Assembly (NCBI GenBank): GCA_028641055.1
Contig: CM054063.1
Span: forward strand, 182,782,756-182,846,755
From: Alopecurus myosuroides
Taxonomy: Eukaryota; Streptophyta; Magnoliopsida; Poales; Poaceae
Length of the DNA: 64,000 nt
Reading direction: 5' to 3'
Position 1 is the first letter of the stretch. Each line of letters opens with the position of its first letter. This document shows positions 30,352 to 40,609 of this stretch, piece by piece. The notes under the pieces are model-generated. The model worked only from the letters and a program-made list of their open reading frames with translations. It had not been told where the DNA came from and searched no databases. The position numbers and the translations under genes were made by a program.

Positions 30352-33300
30352 GAAAGCGCGCTCATCCACTTCCTCCGTGAGAATCGGGATGTATTCGCCT
30401 GGACCAATGAAGATCTACCAGGAGTCCCGAGGGAGTTGGTTGAGCACTCTTTGCATGTGCGTCCTGACGCCAAGCCCGTGAAGCAGGCTTTACGCCGCTT
30501 CGGAGATGAGAGAAGGAAGGCCATCGGCGATCAGATCACCAAGCTGCTGATCAGTAACTTCATCATGGAAGTGCTGCACCCGGACTGGTTAGCCAACCCG
30601 GTCATGGTCGAGAAGAAAAAGGAAGATCCCAAGGCTGCCACTGCATGGCGCATGTGCGTCGACTACACCGACTTGAACAAGGCATGCCCCAAGGATCCTT
30701 TCCCGCTACCTCGCATCGATCAGGTGATCGATTCCACTGCCGGCTGTGAACTGTTGTCTTTCATAGATGCCTACTCTGGTTTCCACCAGATTGCACTCAA
30801 CCCTGCTGATCAAATAAAGACTGCCTTCATTACCCCGTACGGGGCTTATTGCTATCGTGTCATGTGTTTTGGCCTGAGGAATGCGGGTGCAACCTATCAG
30901 AGATGCATGCAGAAATGCTTGCATGACCAGCTCGGCAAGAATGTGCAGGTGTACGTAGATGACATTGTCATCAAAACGAATAAAACACATACTCTGCTTG
31001 CCGACTTGGAGGAAACCTTTGCTAACCTACGCAGGTACAAGATGAAACTGAATCCGAGTAAGTGCACCTTCGGTGTACCAGCTGGAAAGCTACTCGGTTT
31101 TCTGGTTTCTAGTCGGGGCATTGAAGCCAATCCTTCTAAGATAAAAGCTATTGAAAGCATGTCTTTGCCGAGATCACTGAAAGATGTGCAAAAGTTCACG
31201 GGTTGTCTGGCATCTCTGAGCCGTTTTCTGGGCCGAATGGGCGAGAAGGCTCTGCCTCTGTACCAGCTGATGAAGAAAAGTGACAAGTTTGTCTGGACTC
31301 CGCAAGCGGACGTGGCATTCAATGAGCTGAAAGCGATGCTGGCTAACGCTCCCGTCTTGGCTAGTCCGCTACCCAAGGAGCCTATGCTGCTGTACATTGC
31401 CGCGACTAACCGAGTAGTCAGCGTGGTGATAGTGGTGGAGCGAGAAGAAGAAGGCAAGAGTGTGCAGCGCCCAGTCTATTATCTCAGTGAAGTGCTGTCC
31501 AGTTCCAAGCAAAACTATCCGCACTACCAGAAGATGACATATGGTGTGTACCTGGGCGCCAGGAAGCTGAAACATTACTTCCAGGAGCACCCCATCACGG
31601 TTGTAAGTTCTGCTCCCATCTCGGATATCATGGGTAACAAGGAGGCGAGTGGCAGAGTAGCCAAGTGGGCGATTGAGCTAGCCGCGTACGCTCCCGCGTA
31701 TACGAGAAGAGAAGCAATCAAGTCTCAGGTCCTGGCGGAATTTCTTGTGGACTGGGCCGAGATGCAGTATGAACCTCCTGCTCCAGTTTCCAACTATTGG
31801 AAAATGCACTTTGATGGCTCAAAGGTGAAAGAAGGCCTGGGTGCTGGCGTGGTGCTTACATCACCCAAGCGGGATCAACTCAAGTACGTGCTGCAGATTC
31901 ATTTCAAGGCATCCAACAATGTAGCCGAGTACGAGGCAGTGGTGCATGGTTTGCGAGTAGCAAAGGAGGTTGGTGTGCAGCGCATTATATGCTATGGCGA
32001 TTCAGATCTAGTGGTGCAGCAAGTCTCAGGTACCTGGGATGCTTTGGATGCCAACATGGCATCGTATCGCTTCCTGGTGCAGTCAATGACTGGGTTTTTC
32101 GAAGGCTGTGAGTTCCAGCACATTCACCGAGCAGAGAACGAAGCAGCAAACGAGCTATCCAAGTTGGGATCTTCTCGGCAATCCATCCCGGCAGGGATTG
32201 CCTTGGAGCATTTGAGGAAGCCATCCATCAAGCCTTCCCCCAACTCGGAATCCATCTTTGTTCCTTCTCTGCCAAGTGAAGAATCTGACCCAATGGAGAT
32301 TGACTGGGAGAGTGCTGCAGGGAACCCGGGGACTGCCGTCCTCTACTCGGGGACTGCCATTCCCTACTCGGGGACTGCCATTCCTTACTCGGGGACTGCC
32401 GTTCCCTACTCGGGGACTGCCATTCCCTACTCGGGGACTGCCGTTCCCTACTCGGGGACTGCCATTCCCTACTCGGGGATTGCCACTCCCTACTCGGGGA
32501 CTGCCACTCCTTACTCGGGGACTGCCGCCCTCAACCCAGAAGCTGTTGCGTTCATTGAAGAGGTTCTCGCTAATCGGTCAGGGCTGCAGAGAAGCGCTCC
32601 TACTCCTCCTGTGCAACCACCAGAGCCTGTCCCAATGGAACTGGACGAACCAGTGTTTCCCATACGGGAGACACCGAGTTGGGCTATACCCATATTATCC
32701 TTTCTAAGGGACGGCACTTTACCTGAAGATGAGGTAACTGCGAGGCAGATTCAGAGAAGGTCCAAGGGTTACACCATAGTCCGAGATGTGCTGCACAAGA
32801 GAAGTGCCACTGGTGTGCTGCAACGCTGTGTGAGCCCGGAAGAGGGAGAAGAAATCCTGGTGGAGATACATCAAGGGGAATGTGGGCATCACGCCTCCTC
32901 TCGGGCTCTGGTCAAGAAAGCTTTTCGGCATGGCTTCTACTGGCTCACTGCACTGCAGCAAGCTGAAGATATTGTGAGGAAGTGCGCCGGCTGCCAGATG
33001 TTCGCAAGTAAGATTCACATGCCAGCTTCCGAGTTGAAAACAATTCCTATCACATGGCCATTTGCTGTTTGGTGCTTGGATATGGTTGGTCCTTTCAAGC
33101 CGGCTAAAGGCAATATGACACATATCTTGGTCATGGTGGACAAGTTCACCAAGTGGATCGAGGTGAAACCTATTCGGAAGTGCGATGGGGTCACAGCCGT
33201 GAAGTTCGTGAAGGATATAATCATGAGATATGGCTACCCGCATAGTATCATCACCGACAACGGCACCAACTTTGCAGAGGGGGCAATGGTGCGATTCTGC

Positions 33301-33945
33301 AGAGATAAGCATATCCGACTAGACGTTGCGTCAGTCGCGCACCCTGCTTCCAATGGGCAAGTTGAGAGAGCCAATGGAATGGTACTGGCAGGCATAAAGC
33401 CAAGGCTGATTGAGCCATTGCTGAAAACACCTGGGTGTTGGCTAGAAGAGTTGCCAGCGGTGTTGTGGAGTCTAAGGACTACCCCTAACCAGTCAACCGG
33501 CTACACGCCATTCTTCTTGGTATACGGGGCTGAGGCCGTGTTGCCAATAGACTTAGAGCATGACTCCCCCCGAGTAGCCCTCTACACTGAGGTGGAGGCG
33601 AGAGAAGCTCGAGAAGACGACGTTGACCTGCTTGAAGAAGCAAGAGAGCTGACTCTGTCACGTTCGGCTATCTACCAGCAAAACCTGCGGCGTTATCATA
33701 GCCGAAAGGTGAACCCAAGGGTTTTCCGAGAAGGAGACATGGTCCTTAGGCTTGTGCAGCGCACAGCCGGGATGCACAAGTTGTCTCCTCCATGGGAAGG
33801 GCCTTTCATTGTCAGCAAAGCGCTGCACAATGACGCGTACTATCTTGTAGATGTGCGCCCATCGCAGGCGAACAGGGCAGATAAAGCTGGAGAGGAAACC
33901 AAGCGTCCCTGGAATGTAGCTCTACTTCGTCGTTTTCATTCGTAA
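30352..33945 (+). CDS. pol: Element B pol: RT, two RNase H domains, integrase
   Basis: Replication and integration enzymes, open from the codon after UAG to the stop (1197 codons). RT: MCVDYTDLNKACPKDPFPLP (about 30652), FIDAYSGFHQI, then VYVDDIVIK with the catalytic YVDD at about 30949. First RNase H: 31290-31740. A second, archaeal-type RNase H (31795-32180) has MHFDGSKVKEGLGAG, NNVAEYEAV and CYGDSDLVV. Its last acidic position is Asn (ENEAANELSKL) where C has Asp, so this domain may be inactive. An in-frame 21-bp repeat follows. Integrase has a zinc-binding region (GHHASSRALVKK ... CAGCQ), WCLDMVGPF, ITDNGTNF and NGQVERANG (D-D-E). There is no chromodomain. Confidence 0.95.
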   Translation, partial: ESALIHFLRENRDVFAWTNEDLPGVPRELVEHSLHVRPDAKPVKQALRRFGDERRKAIGDQITKLLISNFIMEVLHPDWLANPVMVEKKKEDPKAATAWRMCVDYTDLNKACPKDPFPLPRIDQVIDSTAGCELLSFIDAYSGFHQIALNPADQIKTAFITPYGAYCYRVMCFGLRNAGATYQRCMQKCLHDQLGKNVQVYVDDIVIKTNKTHTLLADLEETFANLRRYKMKLNPSKCTFGVPAGKLLGFLVSSRGIEANPSKIKAIESMSLPRSLKDVQKFTGCLASLSRFLGRMGEKALPLYQLMKKSDKFVWTPQADVAFNELKAMLANAPVLASPLPKEPMLLYIAATNRVVSVVIVVEREEEGKSVQRPVYYLSEVLSSSKQNYPHYQKMTYGVYLGARKLKHYFQEHPITVVSSAPISDIMGNKEASGRVAKWAIELAAYAPAYTRREAIKSQVLAEFLVDWAEMQYEPPAPVSNYWKMHFDGSKVKEGLGAGVVLTSPKRDQLKYVLQIHFKASNNVAEYEAVVHGLRVAKEVGVQRIICYGDSDLVVQQVSGTWDALDANMASYRFLVQSMTGFFEGCEFQHIHRAENEAANELSKLGSSRQSIPAGIALEHLRKPSIKPSPNSESIFVPSLPSEESDPMEIDWESAAGNPGTAVLYSGTAIPYSGTAIPYSGTAVPYSGTAIPYSGTAVPYSGTAIPYSGIATPYSGTATPYSGTAALNPEAVAFIEEVLANRSGLQRSAPTPPVQPPEPVPMELDEPVFPIRETPSWAIPILSFLRDGTLPEDEVTARQIQRRSKGYTIVRDVLHKRSATGVLQRCVSPEEGEEILVEIHQGECGHHASSRALVKKAFRHGFYWLTALQQAEDIVRKCAGCQMFASKIHMPASELKTIPITWPFAVWCLDMVGPFKPAKGNMTHILVMVDKFTKWIEVKPIRKCDGVTAVKFVKDIIMRYGYPHSIITDNGTNFAEGAMVRFCRDKHIRLDVASVAHPASNGQVERANGMVLAGIKPRLIEPLLKTPGCWLEELPAVLWSLRTTPNQSTGYTPFFLVYGAEAVLPIDLEHDSPRVALYTEVEAREAREDDVDLLEEARELTLSRSAIYQQNLRRYHSRKVNPRVFREGDMVLRLVQRTAGMHKLSPPWEGPFIVSKALHNDAYYLVDVRPSQANRADKAGEETKRPWNVALLRRFHS
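32329..32517 (+). repeat. In-frame 21-bp minisatellite in element B pol, 9 units
   Basis: Nine units encode GTA(V/I/T)(L/P)YS between the second RNase H and integrase. The DNA unit is GGGACTGCCATTCCCTACTC plus G, and embeds CTACTCGGGGACTG, which is also the core of the element's polypurine tract. A degenerate tenth unit (GTAALNP) follows. Confidence 0.95.
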
Positions 33946-34618
33946 GCAAAGATGTGTATGTACCCTCTTATCCGAGTTGAAATTCTACTCTGCAATCTAA
34001 AATTGTTCTCGGGGACTGCCCTCGTCCAAGCTTGCTCTAAGTGTTTTTACTCGGCTTGTTCCTTTGTCTATTCGGTTGCTCCACTTCAGAACTCATAAGT
34101 GCATTGAGTACTGTGTTTAAACCTATATGCCAACTCTTCGACTCTGCTGCTGTCCGAAACCCGGCTTCGTGGCAAGCAAGAGAACAAGCAAAAGGTCAAT
34201 GAGCACACGAAAATCACTAAGGAAGAAAGAGTGCAGGAACCGAGTAGATTGTCGGTTACTTTTTGTTCCCTGTTTTCGCCTTCTCGGCTAAGTGGTGGGC
34301 TGCGTTACCATGATTGTTTCTAGCGGCTAAGTATTTGCAGCCCTGCTCCTTGATTCTTGTGACTCGAATACCAAAAAAGCGACAAGTCGCAGGTAGAGCA
34401 GAGATGAAAAGACAGGGTGAATAAGAAATGCTACTCGGGGACTCGCATGGAAACACAGCTCGGCATTAAGCCAGTGTCGTTCAAATTGATTAATATCAAC
34501 ATAAACAGAGTGGGCATAAAAAACTGTGTAGCAAGCAAAATAAAGATAGTCTGTTACATCTGCTCCCGGCATCCCGGGGATCTGATAAGTTTTCGAGTAA
34601 AAGAGAGTGCAGGTTGCT
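33946..34618. other. Element B spacer between pol and the antisense gene
   Basis: Between two convergent genes. It contains TTCTCGGGGACTGCC (34007-34021) and CTACTCGGGGACTCG (34431-34445), both resembling the polypurine tract. It should hold the 3' untranslated parts of the antisense gene. No coding signal. Confidence 0.5.
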
Positions 34619-37600
34619 TCAAGATGAGGAGGCAGTGTTCTCGGCGCTGGCCTTGGCTGATGTTTCCTCGGCGGCGGTCTTGGCAGCAGTTTCTTCAGTG
34701 GCGGTCGCGGCAGCGGTTCCTTCGGTGCTGGCTTGAGTGGCATCCGCTCCCGTCTGGACGGTGGCGGATTCCGTCATCTCGGCATCCTCCTGGGTGGCCG
34801 CCTGCTCGGAAGTGGCTGTGGCCACCGAGACGGGTCCTGGAGCCGAAGAGGAACCTGAAGCGTGGCCAGGAGGGGGCACCGTGTCGTCGAGAGCAGCACC
34901 TGAGGAGGTCCCGAAGTCGAGTGGCTCGGTGTCGATGTGCGCCCCTTCGTCTTCATCGCTACTCGCGACGACGGTGGCTTTTCCCCTTCCAGCCTTGCCC
35001 TTGGGAGATTCGAAGAAGCCGTCAAGGTCATCGTCTTCGTCATCATCTCCTTCGTCCTCGTACTCGGTGTCGGGTTCGGGGACGCCCTCGATGTAGACCT
35101 CCGTCTCGGCGCACTCTGCGACCTCATACGCAATCTGCTTGCGCAAGGCCACGCTCTCGGCATCCATCTCCCACTTGGAATCATTGCGCTTCCCGCGGAT
35201 GCGCTGCATATCCAGGTTTTCATACCAAGATGCTATGCAGAGAAGCATCACGTCCGCCCCAGCACGGGCTCCAGAGGCTCGCCTTTTTTTCAGCTCGGCC
35301 TTCACGTTCTCCAGCTTGAGGGCGAGATCCCGCATGTTTCTTGGCTGGGGGTCATGAGGCCAGAACAGCCGGTGGAGCTCAAAGCCCGCATGCACCAAGT
35401 CAGTTCCGACGCCGGCCAGCTGTTCGAAGTAACCTTTGAGCACCAGCAAGCTATCCTCGATATCAGCCCTGGTGTCAATTGGCTCACCCAGCGAAAGACG
35501 AACTGCTCGGGCCTTGGCTACCGTAGGCGCAGAGGAAGAATCAAGACGAGGCCAGATATCTGAAATAGCAAGTGGCAAGATCAAAAACCGAGAAGAAAAA
35601 AGAAGCCGAGAAGGAACAAGACCGAGAAGAAAAGATGCAATGAAGAGAAAACTTACCGATCAGTTGGCGGCGCAGCTGCTGCAGCTTGGTTTTCCAGGAC
35701 TCCTCGTTGCCAATGTGCTTTTCCTGGATATCGCGCAGGGTGGTCATCTGAGCGAAGAGATCAGCATTGGTCTTCTTCAAAGTTTCGCATTCAGACTCGA
35801 GGGCCCTCTCCTTGGCCTTGAAAGTGGTCTCGGCTTTGGCCTTCTCGGCGAGTGCCTTGTCCCTCTCGGCGCCAATCTTGACGGCATCTTGGAGTGCCTT
35901 CTGAAGCTGGAGCTGCAGCTTCTCCATCTCGGTGGTGTGGTCCTTCACCAGAGTAATGGCCTGGTCGGATAGCTGTTTCTCCACTTCTGCTGGCTTGACG
36001 CAATCTTGGTGTGCCTCAGCAAATGACTTATGATCTTCTGCGAAAAGATAGATGAGGTTAGTAAATAAGCAGAGAAGAACCAAATTCAAGGTCACACCGA
36101 GTAAACAGCAAACTCACCTTCAAGTCTCTTGATGGTGGCCTCGGAGCTCTCCACGAAGCTGCGGCATTTCTCATGTTCGTCTGCTAAGGCCTTCAGTTTT
36201 TCTGCAGAGAAGGAAAGGTTAGCGCAAAAGAAAGCATAAGCGAGCGTAAACAAAAACGCATGAATCGCACAGCTAAAAGCGTACCTTGCACTTCAGTCAG
36301 CTGCTGGGTGCTGTCCTTGGCGTTCTTGCTGGCCGCCTCCGCAGCTGCCTTTTCCTTCTCTAAAGCAGCAATGCGCCTCCTGGCGATAGAGTGGTTCCAG
36401 AGAAGATGGCGGTATAGATTGGTCCGCTTCAGGACGCTATCCTGAGAAGCGAGAAGAAAATGAGTTAGGCAAAGCAGAGAAGATTCAACCCGAGTAGGAG
36501 GCTACTCGGAGAGTATCCGTCTACTCGACCCGAATCTCGGGGACTGGGAGTGATGGTAAGAAAGAAGAAAGGCGAGTAGCAGAGAAGAAATTTCAACTCG
36601 GAAAAGGCAAGAAGGACTTACCGCGTAGGACTGCTCGATGTCCTCGGCATTCTTGCGATGCAAGAACATCTTGGCTGCGAGTGTCGCGGTCTCGGTGGAG
36701 ACGGACATGGGATTGCGTCCCAGGTCAACCTTGTTCCAGTCCACGCGCATGTGGTCGATGCCGCCAAGGCTAAGACCATGCCATTTGTCCACGCCAAGAA
36801 TCTTGCTATCCCATTTGGCGTCAATGAAGCCAACGGTGTCCAATACCTGTTCAAGACCCTTGGAAGTTATTGGTTTGTCTTGGACTCCACGAGAAGCAAT
36901 GTTGACAGACTGGGGTTGGCTTGGATCTGGAGGAGGGGAGTTCACGGCTACAACTTTCCTTCCCTTCTGGATAGCTAAAGCTTTGTCCTTGGGAGGGAAG
37001 CCGATTGAGTGCTGTTCGCTAACCTCAATCATGTACTCCGGGTAGCAGGGCTGGCCAGCAGCGCGAGCATCAGCCGAGAGCGCAGCAGGAATCGGGCCAG
37101 ACTCGTGGATCACGAGCGCTCCGCTTGAGGATGTACTCTGGTCTCTGGCCCGCTTCTTCGTTTGCTCCTTCTCAGTTTTCTGCTTCTCGGGATCCTCAGT
37201 CGCCTTGCCCTCAGTCTTGGCCTTCGCCTTCTCGGCGACTGGCTTCTCGGCAGCTTGCTTCTCGGCCTTCTTCTGTTCAGCCCTGGCTTTCTTCTGCTCA
37301 GCCTTGGCCTTCTCAGCAGCTTCTTTGTCAGCAGTTTCCTTCTTGGCCTTGGCCTTCTCAGCAGCTTCCTTCTCGGATTCCCTTCTGACAACCTCGTCCC
37401 TCAGAGCTTCCAAGGCTCGCTGCCTGGTTACTCGCCCGGCGGGAGGGCTGGATGTATCCTTGGTCTTCGACGGCGAGGAGGAGGTTGGCGGTGTAGGGCC
37501 TTGCGCAGTTGGCGGTGTAGGGCCTTGCGCAGTTGGAGGTGTAGGGCCTTGCGCAGTTGGTGCGGTAGGGCCTTGCGCAGTTGGTGGCGCCGCAGATCCA

Positions 37601-39917
37601 TCGCCTTGTGCAGCTCCTGGCTGGGCGCTACTCGGTGTCACGCCCGGTTGCACGCTGCTCAATGGATAAGCAGTGGCATCCGTGGCGGTGGTGTCTTCTA
37701 CTCGCTGCGCGGCAGCGAGGCTTTCTTGTGCAGCAGCCCCTGTGGCGGGCTGCTCTTGCTCTGCTTCAGGCCGCTCGGCGGCGGTGTTGTCTTGCATCAC
37801 TTGGTCTTGGTTCTCCTCGGCATTGCTGGCCGGAGGAGAAGGGGGTCTCTCATCATGGACGGTAGTGTCCTGCGCCGCTGGCTCGGACGCTGCTCCTTGT
37901 GCGGGATTGGCAGCCGCAGCATTGGCGTTGTGGTCCTCATCATCATCGTCCAAATTGACCAGAGGTACTGGTTTTTTCTTAGTAGGGTCAGACGCGAGAG
38001 CTGCGTTTGCGTCCATAGGAGGCCTGCAGAGAAAGGGAAATCGCAAATTAGAAAAAGATTGGGGAAAATAGCACAGCGCGAGAAGGGAGGCGACCGAGAA
38101 GAGGGCTTACGCGGTGGTGCACTTGAGCTCTCGTCTGGACCTCTTCGCGACCGCTTTCTTCTCGGCGGGCTTCCTCTTCTTGGCAGGAGGCGCTGGTGCA
38201 CCGCTACCAGCCCGTTTTCGGGTCTCAGGAGCGGCGACGGCCAGGGGCTTGACGACTAGGGGCGCATCGCCCTCGTTCTCGTCTTCGTCATCGTCGTCCT
38301 TGTCCACGCCAACTTCATCTGGGAATCAAAGAGAAAAGAGGAAAGAATCAGAAACAGCAAACGAGGGATTGGTGCTTCTCGGAAGCAAACAGAATGAAAG
38401 TACAGTTACCATCAAAATCCTCGTCGGACCAGGTGCGGAGAGCGTCGCGCTTATCGGGGACGGGGGAGCGAGAGAGGTTGGGCTGCTCCACGGCATCAAA
38501 AGAGGGCACATCATCCTCCTCACGGTCAGGAGACCAGTTGCCCTCAAAAACCTCGCAGCTCTCAATTATCTGGCGAGTGAGAACCTGAAAAGCAGAGAAG
38601 GATCACAGACTAGCCGAGAACCAGGAAGGAATTCTACTCGGATAGGCGTGCAGGTACAAAGCACACAAAGCCTAGGCAGTTTACTAAGCATTCTACTCGG
38701 ATAGGCGTGCAGGTACAAAGCACACAAAGCCTAGGCAGTTTACTAAGCATTCTACTCGGATAGGCGTGCAAACACAAAGCATACTAAGCCTAAGCATGTT
38801 TGCCGAGAGATATTAGTCGGAAGGGCGTGCAAGTATAAAGCACATCGAGCTTAAGAGTTGTTCTCTAGTAGGCTATCCGGCAAGGCGTGCAAGCTTGAAG
38901 CACATTAAGCCTATGCAATTCGGCTAGATGTCCTACTCGGAACGCGAGGCAACTGCTAGTTGATGCAAGAAGAAGAAGTTATCTACTCGGAAAATGTATG
39001 CAGAGAGCAAAGTAAGGAAGGCGTACCCGCTCAATCTGTTTTGTACGGCTGTACGGGACGAACCCGTATTGCCAGTGGTCGCCAAGGCTTGTCGTCAAGA
39101 TGTTCCTGGCATGCCAGGGGACGTCGATGTTGTCGATCTTGATGGTGGTGGTCCTGGTGCAGTCGCGGGGCCCTCCCATGTAACACATGAGATGGCACCG
39201 CTCCTGCAAGGGCAGTACTCGGCGCTGGATCCAGCAGGCCACCGGGTCGTCGTTCTTGAGGCCCTCCGCCTTCAGCCAGCCGAGTCGATTCTCCATCTCG
39301 ATGGCGTCATCGTCGTTGACGGGCTTGTCCTTCCAGTACATCCCGATTGGAGCGCGATTGCACCAAACGGGCAGATTGATTCTGTCGTTCACCGGGGCTC
39401 CTGGCTCGGCGGCAACGTTCCTGACGTAAAGGAACGTCTTCTGCCATAGCTTGACGGAGTCCAGCCCCTTGACGCGGGGGTGGTTCGTCCCGGACCGTTG
39501 CACCATCATGGCGCAGCCGGTGTCGGTGGCGCGGGCGACGCCCGCGGAGTCCTTCTTCCCGGTAGATTGCTGGCGCAGGTGGAAGTACCTGAGCCACGTC
39601 TCCCACGTGGGCCGGATGCCGAGGAAGGCCTCGCAGACCACGGCGTGGTACGCGAGGAAGACGACGGCGTTCGGCGGCAGATGGTGCATCTGGATGCCGA
39701 AGTGGTTGAGGAATTTCCGCAGGAAATCGGACGCGGGCAATCCGAACCCGCGCTCGAAATGCGCCAGGAAGACGACGCGCTCTCCCTCCCGCGGGGACGG
39801 CACGATTTCGCCGTCCGGCGCCCGGCACTCCACGCCGGGAGGGACTCGCCGGGTATTGACGAGCCAGGCGCAATCCTCCGCGGTGACGCAGGAGCCGGCC
39901 CAGCCTGACTTGGCCAT
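34619..39917 (-). CDS. Element B antisense gene, eight exons, intact
   Basis: Unknown function. Proposed exons: 39917-39027, 38584-38410, 38318-38111, 38023-36622, 36441-36285, 36201-36118, 36037-35657 and 35559-34619. All junctions are GT-AG (e.g. CGG/GTACGC, GATG/GTAACT, GCG/GTAAGT) and phases agree throughout, giving 1413 codons including the stop. Exon 1 (about residues 1-297) carries a PF04195-like 'putative gypsy type transposon' region: VVFLAHFERGFGLPASDFLR and VVFLAYHAVVCEAFLGIRP. Exon 3 is acidic, then basic (PPAKKRKPAEKKAVAKRSRR), a likely nuclear signal. Exon 4 has Pro/Gln repeats (GPTPPTAQ) and a long Ala/Glu/Lys coiled coil. Exons 5-7 are coiled coil. Exon 8 has a conserved block (LLVLKGYFEQLAGVGTDLVH ... 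LHRLFWPHD) and an acidic, Ala/Thr-rich tail. It converges on pol. Splicing is predicted, not shown. Confidence 0.82.
38632..38960 (-). repeat. 60-bp minisatellite in intron 1 of element B antisense gene
   Basis: Five to six units, the first two nearly identical: TTCTACTCGGATAGGCGTGC, AGGTACAAAGCACACAAAGC, CTAGGCAGTTTACTAAGCA (starting 38633, 38692, 38751), then more diverged units at about 38811, 38870 and 38932. Each starts with a CTACTCGG-like word. Confidence 0.92.
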
Positions 39918-40083
39918 TGCGGCGAGTTGGGAAGATGGAAGATTTCGAGGGGAGTTAGTTGGTGGATTGGGTCCGCGGCGGCGCGAGAGCTTGCGCGGCG
40001 GCGGAGAGCACGGTGGCGGAGAAGAGCAGAAGACGAGGAAGGAATAGTGCGAGGGAAGGGGAAAAGGAAGTTACCGGCGGGGG

Positions 40084-40273
40084 TATTTATATCCCCTCCG
40101 CGAGTTTACCGTTACCATTGCGGAAGTGGGATCGATTGCGGCGTGTGGTGGGTCCTGTGGCCGGCTAGAAACGCACACAAGCGCCGGTTGCGCGCGTAAT
40201 GGCCACAGTGGATCCCACCACCGAATCGTGGCCTATAACTGCACTTGATGGGACATGACGGCCGGTGGGCCCA
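40084..40273 (-). promoter_or_regulatory. Promoter of element B antisense gene
   Basis: On the minus strand a TATAAATA box lies at 40091-40084, about 167 bp upstream of the ATG at 39917. TGGGCCCA (40266-40273) lies further upstream. The region lies between the antisense ATG and the 3' LTR and is conserved in position and words with A and C. Confidence 0.62.
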
Positions 40274-40589
40274 TTGCGTGAAAACTGGACGCGTGGCAGG
40301 TCGTGTCCTGGGCAACCAAACGACAAGGTCGTGGATGCTTGACACGTGTGCAGTTGCCGCACGAAGGGCTGGATTGTGCTCTGTGCTGCAGGGGCTCAAT
40401 CTGAGAATTTTCTCTAAGTCTTTTTACTCGGTTACAGAGTAGAAAGCAAGTGCTACTCGGAAGAGAGGAAACTCAAGGTACTTTCCAGATAGCTACTCGG
40501 AGGTTCTACTCGGCATCTTGAGGTTCAAGGGCTGAGATGCAAAGGCTGGTTTTAAGCTGGCAGAGCCTAGTGAACAAGTTCGCAAGACT

Positions 40590-40609
40590 CAACCAGCTTC
40601 GGGGACTGC
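40590..40609 (+). promoter_or_regulatory. Element B polypurine tract
   Basis: CAGCTTCGGGGACTGC directly before the 3' LTR. Confidence 0.6.

Noticed and set aside
32329..32517. Plus-strand frame reading (RGLPFPT)n across the 21-bp repeat
   Set aside because: It is an alternative frame of the same minisatellite; the pol frame is supported on both sides by RNase H and integrase motifs.
37162..38259. Long plus-strand open frame (365 codons) over antisense exon 4 of element B
   Set aside because: It mirrors the Ala/Glu/Lys coiled-coil coding of the minus strand, giving Leu/Ser/Gly-rich low-complexity sequence with no domain. It is a shadow of the antisense gene.
38632..38960. 60-bp repeats considered as a CRISPR array
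   Set aside because: Whole 60-bp units repeat, with no unique spacers, in a plant retrotransposon intron. The same holds for the 21-bp, 33-bp, 80-bp and AT-rich arrays.
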